NCBI GenBank assembly: GCA_014237955.1
Contig: JABABY010000091.1
Coordinates: 1-7,692, forward strand
Reading direction: 5' to 3'
DNA length: 7,692 nt
Origin: Planctomycetota bacterium
GTDB taxonomy: Bacteria; Planctomycetota; Planctomycetia; Pirellulales; UBA7805
The notes under the pieces were generated by a model. It was not told where the DNA came from. It worked only from the letters and a program-made list of their open reading frames with translations, and ran no database searches. Shown here piece after piece: positions 1 to 5,572 of the stretch (position 1 is the stretch's first letter; every line of letters begins with the position of its first letter). A program made the position numbers and the translations under genes.

Positions 1-131
1 GTCGCAACAGACCGCGGCAAAGACCGAACAATGGCGCCGCCTGCATCGATCCGGTTATAATAACACGACCCCATGGTACCGCCAGATGGAGCAGGCCGGC
101 CGGCCCGATCACCAGCCGCGGCTATCGCCTT
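1..131. other. Left edge, no supportable gene
   Basis: GC-rich stretch with no convincing coding signal. One plus-strand frame (from base 2) is open from the window edge to a TAG at 241-243 and reads WRRLHRSGYNNTTPWYRQM near its start. It could be the tail of a gene entering from the left, but it would then overlap the 132-533 gene antisense by about 110 bp. A minus-strand frame starting with ATG at 74 also runs off the edge. The stretch contains a GGCC-repeat palindrome at 94-105 and the palindrome AGCCGCGGCT at 114-123; neither is followed by a T-tract, so I do not call a terminator. Confidence 0.3.
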
Positions 132-533
132 TTAGGCGCCCTTGCCCTTCTTTTTTTTCGCTTGTTTCGCAGCAGCCTTGGCCTGCTTGGCGGCTGCCTT
201 GGCCTTTTTCTTTGCCGCTTGTTCCTGTTTCTTTTGTTCCTTAGCCTCCTGCTTTGCCCTCTTTTTATCTTCCTTGGTCTCAGCCTCCGCTACGACCGCC
301 TCATCCGAAAACTCGCCCTCTTCTGTCTCGCCAGGAGGGGCATCTTCTAACTCATCCTCTTCTTCATACTCATCTCGGGCAGCGCGATGATCGCAGATCG
401 CGCCAATAACAACCATGAGAATGCATGCCCCAATTAATGCAAAAAAGAAATTCGTGACAGAAAAAATTTCGCCGGAGGAAGACTGCTCGGCGCTGGCCTG
501 TGCCAACAGAAACGAGGTGTCGAACAAGGACAT
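132..533 (-). CDS. Small membrane protein with acidic block and Lys/Ala-rich tail
   Basis: A 133-residue protein of unknown function. Residues 1-25 are short and uncharged to mildly acidic, and 26-47 form one hydrophobic helix (FSVTNFFFALIGACILMVVI region). Residues 54-86 are strongly acidic (Glu/Asp with few basic residues), and 87-131 are almost entirely Lys, Ala and Gln, including two copies of the heptad AKAAAKQ at 111-124. Basic residues just after the helix (DHRAAR) suggest an outside N-terminus and a cytoplasmic tail. The tail resembles histone-H1-like or nucleic-acid-binding Ala/Lys tails in composition only. I chose the ATG at 533 because GAGAAGG lies 5 nt upstream and an extended -10 element lies at 583-591. 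The alternative GTG at 605 would add 24 residues, lacks such a site, and would place that promoter inside the gene. No family recognised. Confidence 0.72.
   Translation of the reverse strand: MSLFDTSFLLAQASAEQSSSGEIFSVTNFFFALIGACILMVVIGAICDHRAARDEYEEEDELEDAPPGETEEGEFSDEAVVAEAETKEDKKRAKQEAKEQKKQEQAAKKKAKAAAKQAKAAAKQAKKKKGKGA
161..202 (-). repeat. Imperfect 21-bp tandem repeat encoding AKAAAKQ heptads
   Basis: Two adjacent 21-bp units (161-181 and 182-202) match at 16 of 21 positions. On the minus strand they encode the repeated Ala/Lys/Gln heptad in the tail of the 132-533 protein. The unit length is a multiple of three, so repeat expansion would keep the frame. Confidence 0.6.
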
Positions 534-582
534 GGGGACCTTCTCGGGGCTCAGAAAACATCCACAGAAAATTGCTCGTCCT

Positions 583-591
583 ATTCTATCA
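583..591 (-). promoter_or_regulatory. Extended -10 promoter candidate for the 132-533 gene
   Basis: The minus strand reads TGATAGAAT: a TGn extension plus TAGAAT, five of six matches to the sigma-70 -10 box. No good -35 box precedes it, which is typical of extended -10 promoters. A start near 576 would give a leader of about 43 nt before the ATG at 533. Sigma-70 rules are carried over from other bacteria. Confidence 0.3.
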
Positions 592-677
592 AAAGTCACT
601 CCCACCTACAGAGGCACCCAATATCAAAATATTATTGCTCTTTAGGTGTACTCCGGATGCATCTGGCGATCCGACGG

Positions 678-705
678 TTGCGACTCAGACAGATCGGAAT
701 AGAAT
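678..705 (+). promoter_or_regulatory. Sigma-70-like promoter candidate for the 771-1364 gene
   Basis: TTGCGA (678-683), a 16-bp spacer, then TAGAAT (700-705). The -35 matches consensus at four of six positions and the -10 at five. The leader would be about 60 nt. A 5-bp inverted repeat (TCGGA/TCCGA) straddles the -10. Confidence 0.33.
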
Positions 706-720
706 GATCCGAGAACCAAG

Positions 721-749
721 TTGTTTTACGTGTATTGAGATCGTATTCT
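721..749 (+). promoter_or_regulatory. Alternative weaker promoter for the 771-1364 gene
   Basis: TTGTTT (721-726), an ideal 17-bp spacer, then TATTCT (744-749). A start near 756 would leave only about 15 nt before the ATG. It competes with the candidate at 678-705, and the sequence alone does not decide between them. Confidence 0.2.
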
Positions 750-770
750 TTCCCAATTCTGGATCCAACC

Positions 771-1364
771 ATGACCGAACGCGAACGCTGGATTGTCTAT
801 CCGCTTCTATTTCTTGCAATCAGCATCTCGATGAAAGACAAATTTACGCCCCAACCTAAAACCCTTAAAGTCGACCGACTGGAAGCCGAGCAGATCAAGA
901 CCTCCTTACTTCTGGGAGCTCGGGCAAGTATCAATGAACTGCATGCGCCTTTGATCCATACATATCAGATTCAAGTAGAGGATTTACAAAGCAACCCGAA
1001 AATTGTACTTCGCAGCTTTACTCCATCCGACACAGACCAAGATCCGAATCAGAAAACTGTCGGCGGTATTGATTTGTTCGGCACCGAGAGTCAGGTTCTG
1101 TTAAGTTTTGGCGGAAATGTCGGGGGAGGCTATGTTGTCACACGACCCACAGATGACCCGAATGACTTTGTTGCGTTTGGTTACGATCAACGGGGCTCAG
1201 GACTTTTTTGGCTTGACAAACAGGGCCAACCGAAAGGATTTTTCAGACCTCTGAAAGAAACGCCTCCACAAACGCAGCCCACAGGCACCGTGGAAAACGA
1301 CACCGTGGAAAACGGCTCGGGCGAACAGCCAGAACAACCGGCCACGCCAGACGACGAAAGATAA
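771..1364 (+). CDS. Anchored hypothetical protein with Gly-rich beta body
   Basis: A 197-residue protein of unknown function. It starts MTERERWIVYPLLFLAISIS: basic/acidic residues, then a short hydrophobic segment (about 8-21) that is an uncleaved signal anchor or signal peptide. Residues 31-60 (LKVDRLEAEQIKTSLLL) have an alternating hydrophobic pattern. Residues 98-160 are Gly-rich with recurring short strand-turn units (VGGIDLFG, VLLSFGGNVGGGYVV, FVAFGYDQRGSGLFWLDKQG), as in tandem beta-hairpin proteins. The tail from about 162 is Pro/Gln/Glu-rich and probably disordered, with a duplicated pentapeptide. I recall similar MTERERW starts among planctomycete hypothetical proteins, without having checked. 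The ATG at 771 is preferred over TTG at 735 because it precedes the charged/hydrophobic start directly. The Shine-Dalgarno match is weak (GGA 7 nt upstream). Confidence 0.75.
   Translation: MTERERWIVYPLLFLAISISMKDKFTPQPKTLKVDRLEAEQIKTSLLLGARASINELHAPLIHTYQIQVEDLQSNPKIVLRSFTPSDTDQDPNQKTVGGIDLFGTESQVLLSFGGNVGGGYVVTRPTDDPNDFVAFGYDQRGSGLFWLDKQGQPKGFFRPLKETPPQTQPTGTVENDTVENGSGEQPEQPATPDDER
1286..1314 (+). repeat. Perfect 14-bp tandem repeat, period 15 bp
   Basis: CACCGTGGAAAACG occurs at 1286-1299 and again at 1301-1314. The 15-bp period adds five in-frame residues (TVEND, TVENG) in the disordered tail of the 771-1364 protein. The exact match suggests a recent slippage duplication and a site likely to vary between strains. 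Confidence 0.85.
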
Positions 1365-1365
1365 A

Positions 1366-1392
1366 ATCGACCGCAACAGCTTCGCTGTCGAT
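1366..1392 (-). terminator. Terminator-like hairpin between convergent genes
   Basis: The outer arms ATCGAC (1366-1371) and GTCGAT (1387-1392) are perfect 6-bp complements. An alternative inner stem, ACAGC (1376-1380) with GCTGT (1384-1388), overlaps the right arm. Read on the minus strand, the hairpin follows the argG stop by 14 nt and is trailed by TTTTATCTTT, a moderate U-tract, so it best fits a rho-independent terminator for argG. On the plus strand no T-tract follows, so it would serve the convergent gene only weakly. Confidence 0.45.
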
Positions 1393-1406
1393 GGGAAGAC
1401 CCCCAC

Positions 1407-2621
1407 TCAATAGTCGCGGGGATTCACCCGGGCCTGGACACGCAGAGGTAGCCCCTGGAGCCGCAAAAAGCCTGCGGCATCATCCTGATTGTAGGAACCG
1501 CCACCCTCCATACTGGCAATCGCCTCGTCATACAGACTGTTGGGACTTTCGCGGCCCTCGATCAGGATGTTGCCCTTGTAGAGTTTGAGTCGGACTTCAC
1601 CACTCACTGACTGCTGGGCCTCTTCGATGAACTCCATCAAGGCGTCCATCTTGCGACAGTACCAGAAACCGTAGTAGACCATCTCTGCAACCTCAGGCGA
1701 GAGCCGATCCCGAAGATGAACCAGATCGCGATCGAGGGTGAGTTGTTCGAGTTGGCGGTGGGCCTCGTAGAGCAATGTCATCCCGGGAGCTTCGTAGACG
1801 CCTCGACTTTTCATACCTACAAAGCGATTCTCGACGATGTCGATCCGACCCACACCATGCCGCCCACCTATTTGATTTAACTGCTGGACCACTTCTAAAG
1901 GGGAACACCGCTCACCGTTGACCGCGACCGGCACACCCGCTTCAAATCCGATGGAGACTGGCTCCGGCTCATCGGGAGCCGCCAGCGGCGAAACGGTCAT
2001 CCCAAAATCGACAACATCGAGACCACACGTTGCCGGATCCTCCAAACAACCCGCCTCGTAACTGATGTGCAAACAATTCTCGTCGCTGCTGTAGGGTTTC
2101 TCCACCGATGCCTTGACCGGGATGTTCTTCGCCTGGCAATAATCAATCATCTCTGTGCGGCCTGGAAATTGACTGCGAAACTCTGCCATACGCCACGGTG
2201 CAATCAATTCGATGTCCGGATCGAGCGCTTCTGCCGCCAACTGAAATCGGCACTGGTCGTTGCCTTTGCCTGTCGCGCCATGTGCAAAAGCCCGTGCACC
2301 CACTTCCCTCGCCACCTGCAGACAGACTTTGGAAATTAGCGGCCGGGCAATCGAAGTCCCCAACAGATAAATCCCTTCATATCGGGCCTGCCACTTGAGG
2401 ACAGGAAACGCAAAGTCGCAACAGACCTCTTCGCGAACATCGACCAAACGCGAAGAGGTCGCCCCATGAACGCGCGCTTTTTCAAGAATCGCTTCCCGAT
2501 CTTCGCAAGGCTGCCCGAGATCTACATAGACACAATGGACCTCATACCCCTTGTCAATCAACCAACCGAGGATCACAGAGGTATCAAGCCCTCCCGAATA
2601 TGCCAACACGCAGCTTGCCAT
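1407..2621 (-). CDS. argG: Argininosuccinate synthase
   Basis: Joins citrulline and aspartate using ATP to form argininosuccinate, the penultimate step of arginine biosynthesis, in the cytosol. The 404 residues are the usual family length. The PP-loop ATP pyrophosphatase motif AYSGGLDTS is at residues 7-15, HGATGKGNDQ at 114-123, SSDENCLHISYEAG at 178-191, and VGRIDIVENRFVGMKSRGVY, which contributes to substrate and tetramer contacts in the family, at 257-276. The chosen ATG (2621) gives the canonical short lead before the PP-loop and has GAGGGG about 9 nt upstream. An adjacent GTG codon at 2624 would add only one Met. It lies 157 bp behind the GDP-mannose pyrophosphorylase gene, a gap with its own -10-like element and a hairpin, so it may be a separate transcript. 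No other arginine gene is in the window. Confidence 0.97.
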   Translation of the reverse strand: MASCVLAYSGGLDTSVILGWLIDKGYEVHCVYVDLGQPCEDREAILEKARVHGATSSRLVDVREEVCCDFAFPVLKWQARYEGIYLLGTSIARPLISKVCLQVAREVGARAFAHGATGKGNDQCRFQLAAEALDPDIELIAPWRMAEFRSQFPGRTEMIDYCQAKNIPVKASVEKPYSSDENCLHISYEAGCLEDPATCGLDVVDFGMTVSPLAAPDEPEPVSIGFEAGVPVAVNGERCSPLEVVQQLNQIGGRHGVGRIDIVENRFVGMKSRGVYEAPGMTLLYEAHRQLEQLTLDRDLVHLRDRLSPEVAEMVYYGFWYCRKMDALMEFIEEAQQSVSGEVRLKLYKGNILIEGRESPNSLYDEAIASMEGGGSYNQDDAAGFLRLQGLPLRVQARVNPRDY

Positions 2622-2681
2622 CACAACCCATCCCCTCTACGAACAAAAGAATTTTATCGACAACGTGCAATTGTGATTTTC

Positions 2682-2700
2682 CCTTGCCCGGATGGCAAGG
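2682..2700 (-). promoter_or_regulatory. GC-rich hairpin in the argG leader
   Basis: CCTTGCC (2682-2688) and GGCAAGG (2694-2700) form a perfect 7-bp stem with a 5-nt loop, about 60 nt upstream of the argG start. In the minus-strand RNA it is followed by GAAAATC, not a U-tract, so it is not an ordinary intrinsic terminator. It could be a 5' UTR structure or the 3' end of the upstream transcript. Confidence 0.35.
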
Positions 2701-2726
2701 CACTTCAAAGCCATCGCTTCTTTACA

Positions 2727-2734
2727 ATTCTATC
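2727..2734 (-). promoter_or_regulatory. -10-like element upstream of argG
   Basis: The minus strand reads GATAGAAT, the same octamer seen in the promoter candidate of the 132-533 gene. No good -35 box sits at 16-18 bp. A start near 2720 would give argG a leader of about 100 nt containing the hairpin at 2682-2700. Confidence 0.2.
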
Positions 2735-2778
2735 CCTACCCACACACTCGGATGTCACCAAACAACAAAGAGTGACGT

Positions 2779-3858
2779 CTAAAGATGTTCCGTCCAGCCC
2801 TTCTCCTCGATCAATTGAACCAGTTTGCGAATCGATTCCTCATCGTTGCGATTGGCGACCAGTGTCGCATCCGGTGTATGCACTACGATACAGTCCGACA
2901 GGCCCAAAGTCACCAGCAGGTGGTCGCCTCGGCCCCGCACAATCGAACCGGTCGTATTGAGACCAAGGTGGCGGGCATCAATCGTATTTCCCTCCTCATC
3001 TTCCCCCTGCAAACGGCTCAGCGCGGTCCAGTTTCCAACATCATCCCAATCAAACGGAGCCTCAAGCACAACAATATCCGTGGCATGTTCCATCACCGCA
3101 TAATCGATGGAGACACCGTTAATGGCCGAAAACTCGTGCTTGAAGACATCCTCAAAATCTGCAGACTCCCAATGCTCCGTAATCGTACGAAGATGGCCGA
3201 GCATCTCCGGTTCGCGCTCCGCAAGTTCCTTGAGTATGGTGGCAGCTTTCCAAACAAAAATTCCCGAATTCCAATAGAACGTCCCTGCATCGAGATACGA
3301 CTGGGCCACATCTGCCTTTGGCTTTTCGCGAAATTGTTTGACACGATACGCGCAAAGGTCATCCGTCTGCTCAAGCGGCGCATCGCGCTCGATGTAACCG
3401 AACGTTTCTGCCGGATAGGTTGGCCGGATACCAAACGTTACAATCCGTCCGGGCATCGCATCGACAAGTGCCGCCGCCTGTGCCACAGCCTGTCCAAAGG
3501 CTGCGGTTTGTTTGATGACATGATCGGCCGGCATGACAACCATCGTGGCATCCGGATCGGTGCGACTGCAAAGCAGCGCGGCCAAGCCGATGCAGGGTGC
3601 TGTGTCCCGTCGACAGGGTTCACCAATGATCGATGTTCTCGACAATTCCGGAAGCTGCTCTGATATTTTGTCGACCAATCGTTCACCTGTTACGATCAGG
3701 ATCTGTTCGGGAGATACCAACCCTTCAAGGCGATCACATGTGGACTGGATCATCGACCGGTTTCCCGCAATGGTGATCAACTGTTTGGGAAAATCTGCGC
3801 GACTTTCGGGCCAAAACCGCGTGCCGGCGCCACCGGCCATAATGACTGCGTGAATCAT
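2779..3858 (-). CDS. manC: Mannose-1-phosphate guanylyltransferase
   Basis: Transfers GMP from GTP to mannose-1-phosphate, giving GDP-mannose for mannosylation and GDP-sugar pathways; cytosolic. The nucleotide-binding signature GGAGTRFWPESR is at residues 9-20, followed by FPKQ (23-26). EPCRRDTAP (80-88), MPADHVI (109-115), FREKP (176-180), YWNSGIFVW (195-203) and WDDVGNW (271-277) are all typical of bacterial GDP-mannose pyrophosphorylases. The product is 359 residues, so it is the single-domain form lacking the C-terminal cupin phosphomannose isomerase domain of the roughly 470-residue bifunctional enzymes. The start is the first ATG, directly before the conserved IHAVIMAGG strand; the Shine-Dalgarno match is weak. 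It lies 80 bp behind the UAP1-like gene, probably in one transcript, so two sugar-activating enzymes are made together. Confidence 0.94.
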   Translation of the reverse strand: MIHAVIMAGGAGTRFWPESRADFPKQLITIAGNRSMIQSTCDRLEGLVSPEQILIVTGERLVDKISEQLPELSRTSIIGEPCRRDTAPCIGLAALLCSRTDPDATMVVMPADHVIKQTAAFGQAVAQAAALVDAMPGRIVTFGIRPTYPAETFGYIERDAPLEQTDDLCAYRVKQFREKPKADVAQSYLDAGTFYWNSGIFVWKAATILKELAEREPEMLGHLRTITEHWESADFEDVFKHEFSAINGVSIDYAVMEHATDIVVLEAPFDWDDVGNWTALSRLQGEDEEGNTIDARHLGLNTTGSIVRGRGDHLLVTLGLSDCIVVHTPDATLVANRNDEESIRKLVQLIEEKGWTEHL

Positions 3859-3938
3859 GGAATCATCCGAACTGGAGGGTGTTTACGATTGGCAACAGCT
3901 ACATCTATACAAAACGACATCTCCGATGCCAACGCGTT

Positions 3939-5330
3939 TTATCTGAAATACGTTTCTTCAACAATCGATGTATCTGGAGTAATTTTTTCTCGGAGTTGAT
4001 CGACGGTCATCGCAAAGAGGGGGCTAATTTCAACGCGACACCCATCCTCCACCTGCACTCCTGCCTTGCGAAGCATGCTGCGGTGCAATTCCATCATCTG
4101 ATGGTGTACATGCTCGACAGTATCGGCAGTCGCACCAGATGCATTTTTCAGCGGTGCAAACGCAACCGCCGGATCCACTTCAACTGACAGCGAACATTTC
4201 GCGTGTGGCAGCAGATCAAAGATAAATCGTTCGTACTTGATCGCATTTGGTTCGGTGGGATCGATAGGATCCCCCGCCAAATCCACGAATGGCACTTTCT
4301 TCCGCGCACAGTGGATGGGCAAAGCGTTATGCAATTTTGCCATCCGAGACAAAAACTCAACATCCAACACATGGACTGCGATGCTACCGGCCCAAAATTT
4401 TAGAGAGCCATCACTGTTGCGCACTTTTGCAATATCTGCAGGCAGATCACTGTACTCTATAATCCGTGTCACTCCATCTATCTGGACAACGTTTCCCACT
4501 CTCTCTTCCGGATCCTGCTTGGAAATCACCTGCAATGTGTATTCACTATTCGCCAAAATATGACAACCGATCATGTGTGTATCGCAGACTGTCGCAATCG
4601 GATTGTCCACCTGAAAATAGAACAAATGCTCAACGCCCCTCTGCTGCATGTCCCCAAGAGCACCAGAGCGGTCAAGCGCCGCTAGCATTCCTCCATGGCC
4701 ATCGGGACTGAGAAAGAGTGAATCGTGGTCACTCAACAACAGCTTGCCCGTTGTGGCATCGACCGCTGGCAATGTCCCTTGACAAAAAACGACCACATCT
4801 TCCTCAGCAAGACCAAACCATCGATTTGTCTTGAGATAGTCTACCGTCTCCTCGTGGGTGGCCGGACTGGTCATTAAATAGATCGGAATAGCGGTACCGG
4901 AGGACATACCGGTTGCCTGAATTTTAGAAAACAGAATTTCAAATAAGCTTGCATTCGAGATGGGACCGATCGGATACATCCCCTTGGGATGATCGAACCC
5001 CAACCGGGACCCCTGCCCTCCAGCAACCAGAGCAACACCAACTTTTCCTTCAGCAAGTGCTTGTTCACCGAGCGGGTAGGCTTGCTCACTCGTGTACGGC
5101 GGATCGTTGCTATCGAGGCGAACAGCCAAAGGAGGCATCGCCCGCTGAGCCAGTTTCTTTAGGTTCTCTTGGGCTCTGCTTTGTTCGAACATTGCCTCCA
5201 TCTCTGGAAAGTCAATCTCCTGAATCTGCGCTGTCAAATTCGCTTGCTGGACATCGCTGAGGTTGTCCCAAAAGGCAAGCAGATGTTCCTGAGAAAAAGT
5301 GCTCAGTTGCAAGAGCAATTTGTCCCTCAT
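3939..5330 (-). CDS. UAP1-like UDP-N-acetylhexosamine pyrophosphorylase
   Basis: Predicted to make UDP-N-acetylglucosamine (or another UDP-sugar) from UTP and the sugar-1-phosphate. The 463 residues belong to the UDPGP family, seen mainly in eukaryotes, rather than to the bacterial GlmU or GalU types. A helical N-terminus (1-60) precedes the signature LVAGGQGSRLGFDHPKGMYP at 101-120. MTSPATHEETVDY is at 153-165, CQGTLPA at 183-189, PDGHGG at 209-214, QVDNP at 240-244, VQIDG at 282-286, EYSDLP at 292-297, FWAGSIAVH at 312-320 and KYERFIFDLL at 365-374. PKGMY, the EYS motif, the late KxExFxFD motif and FAPLKNA (391-397) match human UAP1/AGX1 better than UTP-glucose pyrophosphorylases. I chose ATG 5330, with GGGGG 7 nt upstream; the TTG at 5375 would overlap the microprotein ORF. 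Sugar specificity is unproven. Confidence 0.9.
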   Translation of the reverse strand: MRDKLLLQLSTFSQEHLLAFWDNLSDVQQANLTAQIQEIDFPEMEAMFEQSRAQENLKKLAQRAMPPLAVRLDSNDPPYTSEQAYPLGEQALAEGKVGVALVAGGQGSRLGFDHPKGMYPIGPISNASLFEILFSKIQATGMSSGTAIPIYLMTSPATHEETVDYLKTNRWFGLAEEDVVVFCQGTLPAVDATTGKLLLSDHDSLFLSPDGHGGMLAALDRSGALGDMQQRGVEHLFYFQVDNPIATVCDTHMIGCHILANSEYTLQVISKQDPEERVGNVVQIDGVTRIIEYSDLPADIAKVRNSDGSLKFWAGSIAVHVLDVEFLSRMAKLHNALPIHCARKKVPFVDLAGDPIDPTEPNAIKYERFIFDLLPHAKCSLSVEVDPAVAFAPLKNASGATADTVEHVHHQMMELHRSMLRKAGVQVEDGCRVEISPLFAMTVDQLREKITPDTSIVEETYFR

Positions 5331-5349
5331 GGCCAGACCCCCGGACGCG

Positions 5350-5440
5350 GACAATGTTTCAACCACCTCGAACAAAAAGAATAGCGAGATAGCACAACAG
5401 CGGGAACAACAGAAACATTGTCAAATACGTAAACAATGTT
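5350..5440 (-). promoter_or_regulatory. Three-segment inverted repeat, candidate leader switch
   Basis: In minus-strand RNA order, segment 1 is AACATTGT (5440-5433), segment 2 is GACAATGTTTC (5422-5412) and segment 3 is GAAACATTGTC (5360-5350). Segments 2 and 3 are perfect 11-bp complements with a 51-nt spacer. Segments 1 and 2 share a perfect 8-bp core with an 11-nt loop. The two pairings exclude each other. Segments 1 and 2 lie inside the 36-codon microprotein ORF. Segment 3 overlaps its TGA stop and ends 7 nt before the GGGGG ribosome binding site of the UAP1-like gene. No U-tract follows, so control of translation initiation is more likely than intrinsic termination. The repeats are seen directly; the switch is inference. 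Confidence 0.45.
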
Positions 5441-5469
5441 GTCCACTTCTTTCGGGGCCAACGAGCCAT
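5359..5469 (-). CDS. 36-residue single-helix membrane microprotein
   Basis: Begins MARWPRKKWTTLF and ends LAILFVRGG. The first nine residues carry four positive charges (Arg3, Arg6, Lys7, Lys8) and two Trp. Residues 11-33 are an uninterrupted hydrophobic helix rich in Leu, Phe and Tyr, and Arg34-Gly-Gly ends the protein. This is the layout of a genuine one-pass membrane peptide, with the N-terminus predicted inside. The frame is closed by a TAA 54 nt upstream with no other start between, so the ATG is the only option. No Shine-Dalgarno sequence precedes it. A candidate promoter lies about 50 nt upstream. It ends 28 bp before the UAP1-like start and contains two arms of the inverted-repeat set. 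It may be a leader peptide, a small envelope protein, or a chance ORF; no family recognised. Confidence 0.55.
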   Translation of the reverse strand: MARWPRKKWTTLFTYLTMFLLFPLLCYLAILFVRGG

Positions 5470-5516
5470 GATTTCGATTGGGGGAAGAGGTAGTAAATAA
5501 CCGGCAGAAGTCGACC

Positions 5517-5544
5517 ATTATCACGTGCTGTTGGTCAGATGCAA
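5517..5544 (-). promoter_or_regulatory. Promoter candidate for microprotein and nucleotide-sugar genes
   Basis: On the minus strand, TTGCAT (5544-5539), a 16-bp spacer, then GATAAT (5522-5517). The -35 matches consensus at four of six positions and the -10 at five. The predicted start near 5510 gives a leader of about 40 nt before the microprotein ATG at 5469. It lies 28 bp past the stop of the membrane-protein gene, which fits a new transcription unit beginning there. It is the best sigma-70-like match I found in the window. Confidence 0.4.
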
Positions 5545-5572
5545 TAGCGTGGAGTAATCCGTAGATCCGATG

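Larger units (their letters stand above)
534..770. other. Divergent intergenic region
   Basis: This 237-bp gap lies between two divergently transcribed genes, so it should hold both promoters. It contains an AT-rich near-palindrome at 619-637 (CAATAT CAAA ATATTATTG). It also has two short inverted repeats: CGGAT/ATCCG around 654-673, and TCGGA/TCCGA around 694-712, the latter overlapping the candidate plus-strand -10. Either could be an operator, but the arms are only 5 bp. No small ORF with a ribosome binding site stood out. Confidence 0.5.

Noticed and set aside
142..390. Plus-strand Phe/Ala/Ser-rich ORF opposite the small membrane protein
   Set aside because: Its composition (runs of Phe, Ala and Ser) is just the reverse reading of the Lys- and Glu-rich codons on the minus strand.
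534..605. GTG start at 605 for the small membrane protein
   Set aside because: The ATG at 533 has a good ribosome binding site, and the promoter candidate at 583-591 would fall inside the longer version.
2637..2714. 25-codon ORF upstream of argG as an arginine leader peptide
   Set aside because: It has only two Arg codons, which are not adjacent, and no terminator/antiterminator pair follows. The evidence is too weak to call attenuation.
2785..3663. Long plus-strand ORF of 292 codons opposite manC
   Set aside because: It lies entirely antisense to a firmly identified GDP-mannose pyrophosphorylase, has no recognisable domain, and is the kind of open frame codon bias creates on the opposite strand.
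3889..3932. Inverted repeat TTGGCA/TGCCAA before manC as an operator or terminator
   Set aside because: The arms are only 6 bp with a 32-nt spacer and no T-tract; such pairs are common by chance.
5331..5375. TTG start at 5375 for the UAP1-like gene
   Set aside because: It adds 15 residues unlike the family N-terminus and overlaps the microprotein ORF; ATG 5330 has a purine-rich site at the right distance.
5327..5524. Minus-strand 65-codon ORF across the UAP1-like leader
   Set aside because: It overlaps the microprotein in another frame, has a mixed composition with no domain or helix, and runs into the UAP1-like start. The 36-codon frame is far more protein-like.
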